Assembly (NCBI GenBank): GCA_041320695.1
Contig: JBGGOQ010000001.1
Coordinates: 1-64,000, forward strand
Origin: Caldicellulosiruptoraceae bacterium PP1
GTDB lineage: Bacteria; Bacillota; Thermoanaerobacteria; Caldicellulosiruptorales; Caldicellulosiruptoraceae
Direction of reading: 5' to 3'
DNA length: 64,000 nucleotides
In this document: piece after piece, positions 47,696-55,672 of the stretch
How the letters are laid out: the number at the start of each line of letters is the position of its first letter
How positions within the stretch are numbered: the stretch's first letter is position 1
Made by a program: the position numbers and the translations under genes
The notes under the pieces: generated by a model
Seen by the model: the letters and a program-made list of their open reading frames with translations, nothing else
Told to the model about the DNA's origin: nothing
The model's database searches: none

Positions 47696-48804
47696 AAGAA
47701 AAATTAAAAGTAGTTTTTTCAGGTGGTGGGACAGGAGGACATATTTATCCTGCTGTTGCTATTGCAAAATTAATTAAAAAAGAAAACTCATCAGCACAAG
47801 TATTATTTATTGGAACAAAAGAAGGATTAGAGTCGAAAATTATACCAAAAGAAGGATTTGATATAGAATATATTAGATCATTTGGTTTTAATAGAAAACT
47901 ATCTTTTGAAATTTTTAAGACAGCTAAAGAAGTTTTTATTGGGTACAAAATGGCAATAAAAATATTAAAAAGTTTTTTACCAGATGTTGTAGTTACAACT
48001 GGAGGATATGTTGGAGTACCCGTAGCATTTGCTGCAAAAAAGCTAAATATTCCAGTTATTATTCATGAACAAAATGCTTTTTGTGGCCTTGCAAATAAAA
48101 TAATTGGTAGGTTTGCAACAAAGATATTAATAAGTTTTAGTCAAAGCAGAGATTATTTTAGAAACAAAGATAAGGTTATTTTAACTGGGAATCCTATTAG
48201 AGAAGAAATTTTTTATATTAACCAAAATGAAGCAAAGAAAAAATTAAATATTACTAATAAAACATTAATACTTGCTATAGGTGGTAGTTTGGGTGCAGAA
48301 AACCTAAGTAAAGCTGTTATAGATTTAGCCGAAAAACTATCACATCTAACTGAAGTTCTTATTGTTTTATCCACAGGGGAAAGTAAATATATCCAAATTT
48401 TGGAATACTTAAGACTAAAAAAGGATATATCAAATTTAAAGATTATGAGTTATATACATGATATGTCGTTATATCTTAATGCAGCCGATATTGTTATATC
48501 AAGAGGTGGAGCAATAGCATTATCAGAGATAACAGCGTTAGGCAAGGCTTCAATAATTGTTCCTTCTCCTTATGTTACTAATAATCATCAAGAATACAAT
48601 GCAAGGTTTATTGAGAAGAACAATGCTGCATTTGTTGTTTTAGAAAATGAACTTGAAAAAGGAATATTATTTGAAAAGATAATGAAGCTTTTAGAAAACA
48701 AAGAGTTATTAAATGAAATGTCACAAAATTCTAAAAAGCTTGGGAGACCAAATGCAACAAGAATAATATATAATGAGATAATGAAAGTTATTAGGCCTCA
48801 GTAA
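47692..48804 (+). CDS. murG: UDP-GlcNAc:undecaprenyl-PP-MurNAc-pentapeptide GlcNAc transferase
   Basis: MurG converts lipid I to lipid II. The 370-residue GT-B enzyme has the glycine-rich FSGGGTGGHIYPAVAI near the N-terminus, IHEQNAFCGLANK, the second G-loop AIGGSLGAENL, and ISRGGAIALSEI followed by NHQEYNA in the C-terminal nucleotide-binding domain. Translationally coupled to ftsW. Confidence 0.96.
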   Translation: MKEKLKVVFSGGGTGGHIYPAVAIAKLIKKENSSAQVLFIGTKEGLESKIIPKEGFDIEYIRSFGFNRKLSFEIFKTAKEVFIGYKMAIKILKSFLPDVVVTTGGYVGVPVAFAAKKLNIPVIIHEQNAFCGLANKIIGRFATKILISFSQSRDYFRNKDKVILTGNPIREEIFYINQNEAKKKLNITNKTLILAIGGSLGAENLSKAVIDLAEKLSHLTEVLIVLSTGESKYIQILEYLRLKKDISNLKIMSYIHDMSLYLNAADIVISRGGAIALSEITALGKASIIVPSPYVTNNHQEYNARFIEKNNAAFVVLENELEKGILFEKIMKLLENKELLNEMSQNSKKLGRPNATRIIYNEIMKVIRPQ

Positions 48805-48866
48805 CAATCTACAAATATTTTGAATAATATAATATGCGATGCGTTTTGAATATTGAGGCTATTATA

Positions 48867-50132
48867 ATGTATAAATTTATAGTTGAAGGTCCAACACAAC
48901 TGAAAGGCGAAATAGTTATTGACGGTTCTAAAAATTCTGCATTACCAATACTAACAGCTTCGTTACTAGCAGAAAAGGAAGTAGTTATTAAAAATGTTCC
49001 TAAGATTAACGATGTATTTCTTACATTAGAAATATTAAATGAACTAGGATGCAAGACTATTTTTTCTGATAATAGCGTTATTATAGTTCCAAAAGATAAT
49101 ATGTCATATGAGATACCTCAACAATTATCTAGCAAACTAAGATCAAGTGTACTCTTTATAGGTGCATTGTTAGGGAAAAACGGTAATGCAATTTTTTATG
49201 ATCAACCCGGCGGTTGTGAAATAGGAAAAAGACCAATTGACTTACATCTAGAAGCATTTAAACAGCTTTGTGTGGAAATAAATCAAGACAACCATATGCT
49301 TTTTTGCAAAACTGATAGAATTATTGGCAATGAAATATTTTTGCAAATTCCTTCGGTTGGTGCAACAGAAAATATTATGTTAGCATCTGTTAAATGCAGA
49401 GGAACAACAATAATAAAAAATGCCGCAAAAGAACCTGAAATAGTAGATCTAGCTAGATTCTTAATTAAACTAGGAGCGAAAATAAAAGGTGTTGGAACAG
49501 ATACAATTATTATTGAAGGTGTTGAAAAGCTTAATGGCTCAATAGAGCATAAAGTAATACCAGACAGAATTATAGCAGGTACTTATCTTTGTGCTGTTGC
49601 ATCTACTGGAGGAGAAATTGTAATTAATAATGTTATTCCATCACATTTAGATTCTTTATTAAATATTTTAAAAAATGCTGGATGTTCGATTATTATAAAA
49701 AATGATTACCTCCATATTAAGAAAATAAAAAGATTAAATGCTATTTCAAAAATTACAACAAGCTTTTTCCCAGGATTTCCAACTGATTTACAGCCACTGA
49801 TATGTTCAGTTTTTTCACTAGCGAATGGAGTTACAGTAATTAAGGAAACTATTTTTGAAAATAGATTTAAACATATTTCAGAACTTGCAAAGATGGGGGC
49901 AAAAATTATTAATCAAGGCGATTTAATAATAATTAATGGCGTCGAAAGATTATATGGAACAAATGTTAATGCAAAAGATTTAAGAGGTGGTGCTTCATTA
50001 CTAATTGCAGCTATGTCTGCATATGGTCAAAGTATTATAAATAATATAGACTATATTGACAGAGGATATGAAGAGATTGAAAATAGATATAATAAATTGG
50101 GAGCTAAAATAACAAGAGTGAGTGATAATTGA
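48867..50132 (+). CDS. murA: UDP-GlcNAc 1-carboxyvinyltransferase
   Basis: MurA transfers enolpyruvate from PEP to UDP-GlcNAc, the first committed step of peptidoglycan synthesis. The fosfomycin-target Cys is present in QPGGCEIGKRPIDLH. GSKNSALPILTASLL and AGTYLCAVA are further family segments. I chose ATG 48867 (421 residues) because TTGAGG lies 8 bases upstream and homologues begin MYKFIVEGP-like; the frame is open back to 48834 without support. The gene lies inside the cluster between murG and ftsQ, replacing the murC/murB seen in some other genomes. Confidence 0.95.
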   Translation: MYKFIVEGPTQLKGEIVIDGSKNSALPILTASLLAEKEVVIKNVPKINDVFLTLEILNELGCKTIFSDNSVIIVPKDNMSYEIPQQLSSKLRSSVLFIGALLGKNGNAIFYDQPGGCEIGKRPIDLHLEAFKQLCVEINQDNHMLFCKTDRIIGNEIFLQIPSVGATENIMLASVKCRGTTIIKNAAKEPEIVDLARFLIKLGAKIKGVGTDTIIIEGVEKLNGSIEHKVIPDRIIAGTYLCAVASTGGEIVINNVIPSHLDSLLNILKNAGCSIIIKNDYLHIKKIKRLNAISKITTSFFPGFPTDLQPLICSVFSLANGVTVIKETIFENRFKHISELAKMGAKIINQGDLIIINGVERLYGTNVNAKDLRGGASLLIAAMSAYGQSIINNIDYIDRGYEEIENRYNKLGAKITRVSDN

Positions 50133-50133
50133 A

Positions 50134-50871
50134 ATGAAGAAATTATTCAAAAAAATACTTTTATTAGTAATATTCTTAGCCATAATTTCAGTATTTTTAT
50201 TAACCAATCAGATATTTAATATTAATAGAATTGAAATTTTAGATTTGAAAAGAATTAAGAAAGATGATATTATTAAAATACTAAGGCAATATGAGGGACA
50301 GAATATATTTTTAACTGATACACAAAAGATCAAGCGAGAAATTTTGAAAAATCCTGAAATAGATAATGTAATTATAAAAAGGAATCTTCCAAATCAACTT
50401 ACCATAAATGTTTCCGAAAAAGAAACTATTGCTTTTGTTGAATATATGAATTCCTACATAGAGTTAGATAAAAAAGCTTATGTTATTAGAATATCACCAA
50501 AAATAAATAAAGAGAACATTGTACTTATTGGCCTTAAAATTAAAGAAGTAGAAATTGGAAAAAAATTAAAAGTTAATGATAAATTTGCACTCGAAGATGG
50601 TATTTTACTAGCAAGAAAAATAAAATCTCTTAATTATTTAGATAAATTAGATTATAGTAATGTTTTATTAGATGTTCAAAATATAAATAATTTTAAGATT
50701 TATTTGGACAAGTTAACTATTGAAATAGGAGATAAAGAGGATTTGGATTATAAGTTTAAATTAGCTGAAGCAGTTATTAATAAACTTCCAAAAAGAATAT
50801 ATGGTACAATAACAATTAGCGATAATGGCACAGCAATTTTTAGCCCTTTAGACGAGGAGGATACAAATTAA
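50134..50871 (+). CDS. ftsQ: cell-division protein FtsQ/DivIB
   Basis: A 245-residue bitopic protein: a short basic N-terminus, a membrane segment (about 5-27), a POTRA domain (FNINRIEILDLKRIKKDDIIKIL...) and an FtsQ-type beta domain. FtsQ bridges FtsL/DivIC and other divisome proteins. The start is uncertain: ATG 50134 has a GAGTGA-like site, while GTG 50122 lies 12 bases earlier. Both overlap or abut the murA stop. Confidence 0.88.
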   Translation: MKKLFKKILLLVIFLAIISVFLLTNQIFNINRIEILDLKRIKKDDIIKILRQYEGQNIFLTDTQKIKREILKNPEIDNVIIKRNLPNQLTINVSEKETIAFVEYMNSYIELDKKAYVIRISPKINKENIVLIGLKIKEVEIGKKLKVNDKFALEDGILLARKIKSLNYLDKLDYSNVLLDVQNINNFKIYLDKLTIEIGDKEDLDYKFKLAEAVINKLPKRIYGTITISDNGTAIFSPLDEEDTN

Positions 50872-50872
50872 T

Positions 50873-51616
50873 ATGAAAGTAAAATTTAGAAGAACAGTAA
50901 TTGGACAAGTTGCAATTGCTATATTATTATTTTTATTAGGAATGTTAATTTCAATGCAGCTTAAAAGTGTAAGAGAAAGCAATCAAGCAAAAAATATTGA
51001 GAAAGCCAGAGCAATTGAACTTGCTCTTCAAATAAATCAATTAAGGCAAGAAAATAATGCTTTAAAATCACAAATTTATGACTTGGAAAAAAAGATTAAG
51101 GAATATCAAGATTCTGCCTCTAACATTAGTAAAACAACCGAAATTCTTCAGCAAGATTTAGATAACACAAAACTTCTTGCTGGGTTAACAGATTTAGAAG
51201 GACCTGGAATTATTATAACGCTGGATGATAGTAAAGCTCCTTCTGATCCAAATGTTGATCCAAATACATTTTTGCTTCATGATTCGGATATTTTACAAGT
51301 TATAAACGAATTGAAAGCTGCAGGTGCTGAAGCAATTTCAATAAATGATCAAAGAATTATTTCGACAACAGAGATAAGATGTGCGGGTCCGACTGTAAGT
51401 ATAAATAATACAAGATATTCTGCACCCTACATAATTAAGGCAATAGGTGATCCCAAAATTCTTAAAAATTCTTTAAATATGCGTGGCGGGATAGTAGATT
51501 TATTAAAGCAGTTTGAAATTCAAGTAAAGATTGAAGAAGCTGCTTCTCTTGAAATACCTAGATATACTGGTGTTATAAAATTCAAATATGCTAAAACAAA
51601 GGATGTTGGTCATTGA
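50873..51616 (+). CDS. DUF881 membrane-anchored protein
   Basis: A 247-residue protein with one N-terminal membrane helix (about 9-27) and a coiled coil (IELALQINQLRQENNALKSQ onward). The extracytoplasmic DUF881 domain contains TDLEGPGIIITLDDS, VINELKAAGAEAISINDQRI and AAGAEAISIN-like turns. DUF881 genes sit between ftsQ and sbp/ftsZ in many Firmicutes (YlxW/YlxX type). Function unknown, presumably division or envelope. GAGGAGG precedes the ATG. Confidence 0.85.
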   Translation: MKVKFRRTVIGQVAIAILLFLLGMLISMQLKSVRESNQAKNIEKARAIELALQINQLRQENNALKSQIYDLEKKIKEYQDSASNISKTTEILQQDLDNTKLLAGLTDLEGPGIIITLDDSKAPSDPNVDPNTFLLHDSDILQVINELKAAGAEAISINDQRIISTTEIRCAGPTVSINNTRYSAPYIIKAIGDPKILKNSLNMRGGIVDLLKQFEIQVKIEEAASLEIPRYTGVIKFKYAKTKDVGH

Positions 51617-51950
51617 TGCTTGTATTATTATTAGCTCTTATTTTGGGTATAATTATAGGTTTTTTATTACCATATAGTGTTCCACAAGAATATTCATCTT
51701 ATATTGCTGTTGGCTTATTAGCAGCAATGGATTCAATATTTGGTGCATTAAAATCAAATATGAAAGGTGATTTTAAAACAGAAATATTTTTTCTGGATTT
51801 ATTGGTAATACTTTGATAGCAATGTTATTTGCTTATTTAGGTGATAAATTAGGCATTCCATTATATGAGGCTGCTGTTTTTGCATTTGGTGTTAGAATTT
51901 TTCAGAATTTTGCTGAAATGCGACGTGAATTATTAAAAAAGAAAAAGTGA
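51616..51950 (+). pseudogene. sbp: small basic protein Sbp (DUF1290) with a -1 frameshift
   Basis: Sbp is a small three-helix membrane protein encoded before ftsZ in Firmicutes. The first frame (ATG 51616, overlapping the DUF881 stop) gives MLVLLLALILGIIIGFLLPY... through KGDFKTEIFF, then leaves homology and stops at 51816. The rest of the protein continues in the -1 frame from 51792 (SGFIGNTLIAMLFAYLGD, then YEAAVFAFGVRIFQNFAEM) to the TGA at 51948-51950. The break is exactly at TTTTTT (51787-51792): one missing T would explain it, and A-TTT-TTT-C is also a possible slippery site. Together the two parts give a normal-length Sbp of about 111 residues. Confidence 0.8.
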
Positions 51951-51975
51951 TATAATTTGAAGGAGGAGAATTTTG

Positions 51976-53064
51976 ATGATAACATTTGATACTGATAATG
52001 CAAAAGGTGCTCTACTAAAAGTAGTTGGTGTTGGTGGTGCAGGAAATAATGCTGTTAATAGAATGATAGATGCTGGAGTAGGCGGAGTCGAATTTGTTGC
52101 AATAAATACTGATAAACAAGCTTTACAAAGGTCAAAAGCACATTATAAAATTCAAATAGGTGAAAAGGTAACAAAAGGGTTAGGTGCTGGAGCAAATCCT
52201 GAAATTGGAAGAAAGGCTGCTGAAGAAAGCAGAGAGGATATAGCTCAAGTTTTAAAGGGAGCAGATATGATATTTGTAACTGCTGGCATGGGTGGTGGAA
52301 CAGGAACAGGAGCATCGCCTGTTGTCGCTGAAATAGCAAAAGAATTAGGTGTACTTACTGTTGCAGTAGTAACAAGACCTTTTACTAGTGAAGGTGCAAA
52401 AAGAAGACAAAATGCTGAAAAAGGAATAGAAGATCTTAAAAAGATTGTAGATACAATTATTGTTGTACCAAATGATAGACTATTTATGCTTTCGACAAAT
52501 AAAAGTATAAAGGTTAGCGAAGCATTTAGAATGGCTGATGATGTATTAAGACAAGGTGTTCAAGGAATTTCTGATATAATTTTAACACCTGGCTTTATCA
52601 ATGCTGATTTTGCTGATGTACAAGCTATAATGATGAATAAGGGTTATGCTCATATGGGTATTGGTAGAGCTAAAGGTGAAGACAAAGTGGTTAAGGCTTT
52701 AGAAGAAGCAATAAACAGTCCACTTCTTGAAACATCAATTAAAGGAGCAAGAGGCGTTCTTGTTAATTACACCGGAAATTCTGAAGAGTTATTCCTTGAT
52801 GATATTGAAAAAGCTAATGAGCTAATAACAAACAATGCTCATGAAGAAGTTAACTTTATTATGGGGCTTGTTTATAATGATGATATGAAAGATGAAGTAC
52901 AAGTTACTGTTATTGCAACTGGCTTTGAAAATGAAAATAATAAAGATGATATAAAAACTTCACAAACTCAACAAAAATCAACAACAAAAACAATACCAAC
53001 CATTCAAGTAGACAAAGATGATGATAGATTTGAGATACCTGAATTTTTGAAAAATAGAAAATAG
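51976..53064 (+). CDS. ftsZ: cell-division tubulin homologue FtsZ
   Basis: FtsZ polymerises into the Z-ring that organises division. The 362-residue protein has the GTP-binding tubulin signature [10 protein letters not shown], the N-terminal [15 protein letters not shown] and NTDKQAL, the T7 loop [11 protein letters not shown] and the conserved C-terminal tail peptide [12 protein letters not shown], which binds membrane tethers. ATG 51976 is preferred with AGGAGG 9 bases upstream (TTG 51973 is possible). No ftsA is present upstream, so the tether (FtsA, SepF) must be encoded elsewhere. Confidence 0.98.
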   Translation: MITFDTDNAKGALLKVVGVGGAGNNAVNRMIDAGVGGVEFVAINTDKQALQRSKAHYKIQIGEKVTKGLGAGANPEIGRKAAEESREDIAQVLKGADMIFVTAGMGGGTGTGASPVVAEIAKELGVLTVAVVTRPFTSEGAKRRQNAEKGIEDLKKIVDTIIVVPNDRLFMLSTNKSIKVSEAFRMADDVLRQGVQGISDIILTPGFINADFADVQAIMMNKGYAHMGIGRAKGEDKVVKALEEAINSPLLETSIKGARGVLVNYTGNSEELFLDDIEKANELITNNAHEEVNFIMGLVYNDDMKDEVQVTVIATGFENENNKDDIKTSQTQQKSTTKTIPTIQVDKDDDRFEIPEFLKNRK

Positions 53065-53073
53065 ATTTAAAAC

Positions 53074-53099
53074 CCTCCCGAAATTTCGGGAGGTTTTTT
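53074..53099 (+). terminator. terminator of the dcw cluster after ftsZ
   Basis: Perfect 20-base palindrome CCTCCCGAAATTTCGGGAGG followed by TTTTTT. Confidence 0.9.
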
Positions 53100-53162
53100 G
53101 TCGATAAAAAAATTTTCTATTCATAAATTGTGACATATTTTTTTATATTTTATTAATATAAT
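53098..53162 (+). promoter_or_regulatory. candidate Spo0A-activated spoIIG promoter
   Basis: TATAAT (53157-53162) lies 21 bases after GTGACA (53130-53135), an abnormally wide spacing like the 22 bases of the Bacillus spoIIG promoter, which needs Spo0A-P. A 0A-box-like TTGTCGAT is at 53098-53105, overlapping the end of the ftsZ terminator, and TTGTGACA overlaps the -35. Confidence 0.5.
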
Positions 53163-53193
53163 TTTATAAAGAAAACATATTTCAATAACGAAA

Positions 53194-54036
53194 ATGGTTT
53201 TATATGCAGATATATTTATTTTAGAAAATATAGTAATGAATTACTTTATATTAACAATTACATCATTTATATCAAAGATAAATATAAGCAGCTTTAGAGT
53301 ATTGTTTTTTAGCATTATATTTTCATTCTATTCATTATTACAATTTAGCCCTTCATACTCATTTATGTATTCATTTATAGGAAAGATAATAATTTCAATA
53401 ATAATAATATATTTAACATATATTCCAAAAAATATAATACAATTTATAAAATTATTTATAGCGTTTTATTTAGTTACTATTCTGTTTGGAGGAACAACTT
53501 TCTTTATATACTACTGGATATATAGCAGCAACCTAACAGAGATTTCAGTAAAGCTAAAAAATATTTTTATAGCACTTTCTATTTCGCTTATTATATTTAA
53601 ACTTTTTTATGACTTTTTAATGAAACGATATGTAAAAGAAAGTCTTATGAGATTTATTAGGTTCAAAATAAACGATAAGTTCTATGAATGTATTGCTTTT
53701 GTAGATACAGGAAATTCTTTAAAAGAGCCACTCACAGGGAAACCTGTTGTAATACTAGAAGGAAGTATACTTAATTTAAATAATCTATTGAAACAAAACA
53801 TGTCTGTTTCTCAAGAAATAATTGATAAACTAAAGCAATTGATAGGAACAAAAATACTATTAATACCTTATAATTCGATAGGCCAAGAACATGGAGTTTT
53901 ATATGGTGTAATTCCTGAAGAATTTTACATATCAGAAGATAAAAAAAATTGGATAAAAAAAGAAGTTATTATAGGTTTATATTGGGAAAAGCTTTCTAAC
54001 AAGTATTCAGCACTTTTAGGAATTGATATTTTGTGA
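53194..54036 (+). CDS. spoIIGA: sporulation sigma-E processing protease SpoIIGA
   Basis: SpoIIGA is the membrane aspartic protease in the sporulation septum that removes the pro-sequence of SigE after a forespore signal (SpoIIR). The 280 residues show about five N-terminal membrane segments (up to about 140) and a C-terminal protease domain. The catalytic Asp171 lies in CIAFVDTGNSLKEPLTGKP. The ATG 53194 has no clear ribosome site, which suggests weak translation. sigE follows 15 bases later. The context makes the assignment firm. Confidence 0.93.
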   Translation: MVLYADIFILENIVMNYFILTITSFISKINISSFRVLFFSIIFSFYSLLQFSPSYSFMYSFIGKIIISIIIIYLTYIPKNIIQFIKLFIAFYLVTILFGGTTFFIYYWIYSSNLTEISVKLKNIFIALSISLIIFKLFYDFLMKRYVKESLMRFIRFKINDKFYECIAFVDTGNSLKEPLTGKPVVILEGSILNLNNLLKQNMSVSQEIIDKLKQLIGTKILLIPYNSIGQEHGVLYGVIPEEFYISEDKKNWIKKEVIIGLYWEKLSNKYSALLGIDIL

Positions 54037-54051
54037 GAGGAGTGAAATCAA

Positions 54052-54786
54052 TTGAAAAAAGAAAAAGGACTTATAAATTTAATTTTAAAACTATTAAAAA
54101 AATTTCAAATTAATTTAAGTTTAGATGAAATTGAGCAAATATTTTATGTTGGCGGTACAGATTTTCTTCCGCCACCATTAAGTGCTGAAGAAGAACTTGA
54201 GGTATTAAATAAAATCCATAATGAAAAAAATGAAGAATTAAAAAGAATACTTATTGAAAGGAATTTACGGCTTGTCGTTTATATAGCAAGAAAATTTGAA
54301 AATACTAAAATTAATTTAGAAGATTTAGTTTCTATTGGAACTATTGGTTTAATAAAAGCAATAAATACCTATAATCTCGAGAAAAATATAAAACTTGCTA
54401 CATATGCATCAAAATGTATTGAAAATGAGATACTTATGTTTTTAAGAAGAAATATGCATAATAAAGTTGAACTTTCAATAGACGAACCATTAAATGTTGA
54501 TTGGGATGGGAATGAATTACTACTTTCAGATGTTTTGGGAACTGATGTTGAAGTGGTTTACAGAAAAATAGAATATGAGGTTGAAAAAGAAACACTTAAA
54601 AAAGCAATTGACAAATTACCCATAAGAGAAAAAAAGATAGTTGAATTAAGGTTTGGGTTTGGGCAAGAAGGTGAAAAAACTCAAAAAGAAGTTGCTGATA
54701 TTTTAGGTATATCACAATCATATATTTCAAGATTAGAAAAAAAGATTTTAAATAGATTAAAAAAAGAGTTGGCAAAAATTATATAG
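54052..54786 (+). CDS. sigE: early mother-cell sigma factor, pro-SigE
   Basis: The 244-residue precursor of SigE. The N-terminal pro-sequence (about the first 27-30 residues, [18 protein letters not shown], amphipathic and basic) is present, followed by [13 protein letters not shown], where the mature protein begins. [36 protein letters not shown] and [21 protein letters not shown] are near-identical to Bacillus SigE. The start is TTG 54052 with GAGAGGAG upstream. Co-transcribed with spoIIGA. Confidence 0.96.
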   Translation: MKKEKGLINLILKLLKKFQINLSLDEIEQIFYVGGTDFLPPPLSAEEELEVLNKIHNEKNEELKRILIERNLRLVVYIARKFENTKINLEDLVSIGTIGLIKAINTYNLEKNIKLATYASKCIENEILMFLRRNMHNKVELSIDEPLNVDWDGNELLLSDVLGTDVEVVYRKIEYEVEKETLKKAIDKLPIREKKIVELRFGFGQEGEKTQKEVADILGISQSYISRLEKKILNRLKKELAKII

Positions 54787-54792
54787 TATAAA

Positions 54793-54847
54793 AACCTCCC
54801 TTTTGACTAATAATAACTATTGCAAAATTTAATAAAAAGGGGAGGTT
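54793..54847 (+). promoter_or_regulatory. hairpin that can mask the sigG ribosome site
   Basis: AACCTCCC (54793-54800), just after the sigE stop, is complementary to GGGAGGTT (54840-54847), which is the sigG ribosome site. The next bases TTTT/AAAA extend the stem past one bulged G. The loop is about 35 bases and must contain any sigG-specific promoter, so only mRNA read through from sigE would carry both arms. Confidence 0.65.
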
Positions 54848-54852
54848 ATTTT

Positions 54853-55620
54853 ATGAATAAGGTTGATATATGTGGTGTTAATACTTCTACTCTCCCCGTT
54901 TTAAGCCATGAAGAGAAAATGGAGCTTTTATTAAAAATGAAAAATGGAGATATTGAAGCTAGACAGCAGTTTATTGAAGGAAATTTAAGACTTGTACTAA
55001 GTGTAGTACAAAAATTCATAAATAGAGGGGAAAATCTTGATGATTTATTTCAGGTTGGATGCATTGGACTTATTAAAGCTATAGATAATTTTGATTTAAG
55101 CCAAAATGTAAAATTTTCAACATATGCAGTGCCGATGATAATAGGCGAAATTAGAAGATATTTAAGAGACAATAATTCGATTAGGATATCTAGATCATTA
55201 AAGGATACAGCATATAAAGCATTAAAAATAAAAGAAAAATATATGAATGATAACCATAAAGAGCCTACATTAGAAGAGATAGCATCTGAACTTTCAATTT
55301 CAAAAGAAGATTTGGTATTTGCACTTGATTCAATTCAAGAGCCAATTTCACTATATGAGCCATTATTTCAAGAAAGTTCTGATACACTTTATGTTGTTGA
55401 TCAAGTTAGTGACCAAAAAAGCAATGAAAATGTGTGGTTAGAAAACATTGCATTAAAAGATGCTTTAAGAAAATTAACAAAAAGAGAAAAAGAAATATTA
55501 TATTTTAGATTTTTCAGAGGTAAAACACAAATGGAGGTTGCAAATATCATTGGAATATCACAAGCACAAGTTTCAAGATTAGAAAAAAGTGCGTTAAATC
55601 ATATAAAAAAGCAGATGTAG
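54853..55620 (+). CDS. sigG: late forespore sigma factor SigG
   Basis: SigG directs late forespore transcription (SASP, germination genes). The 255-residue protein starts MNKVDICGVNTSTLPVL, the diagnostic SigG N-terminus (also the contact region for anti-sigma control). It continues with NLRLVLSVVQKFINRGEN, FSTYAVPMIIGEIRRYLRD and the region 4.2 ISQAQVSRLEKSALNHIKK. ATG 54853 is set by GGGGAGG at 54839-54845; the longer frame from 54820 has no support. Third gene of spoIIGA-sigE-sigG. Confidence 0.96.
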   Translation: MNKVDICGVNTSTLPVLSHEEKMELLLKMKNGDIEARQQFIEGNLRLVLSVVQKFINRGENLDDLFQVGCIGLIKAIDNFDLSQNVKFSTYAVPMIIGEIRRYLRDNNSIRISRSLKDTAYKALKIKEKYMNDNHKEPTLEEIASELSISKEDLVFALDSIQEPISLYEPLFQESSDTLYVVDQVSDQKSNENVWLENIALKDALRKLTKREKEILYFRFFRGKTQMEVANIIGISQAQVSRLEKSALNHIKKQM

Positions 55621-55630
55621 AAATAAATAT

Positions 55631-55672
55631 AAATTAAGGGCTATCCACAAAAGAATAGCCCTTAATTTTATC
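55631..55672. terminator. bidirectional terminator between sigG and the GH94 gene
   Basis: 14-bp stem AAATTAAGGGCTAT / ATAGCCCTTAATTT with a 10-base loop. It overlaps the stop codon of the minus-strand GH94 gene. Confidence 0.85.
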
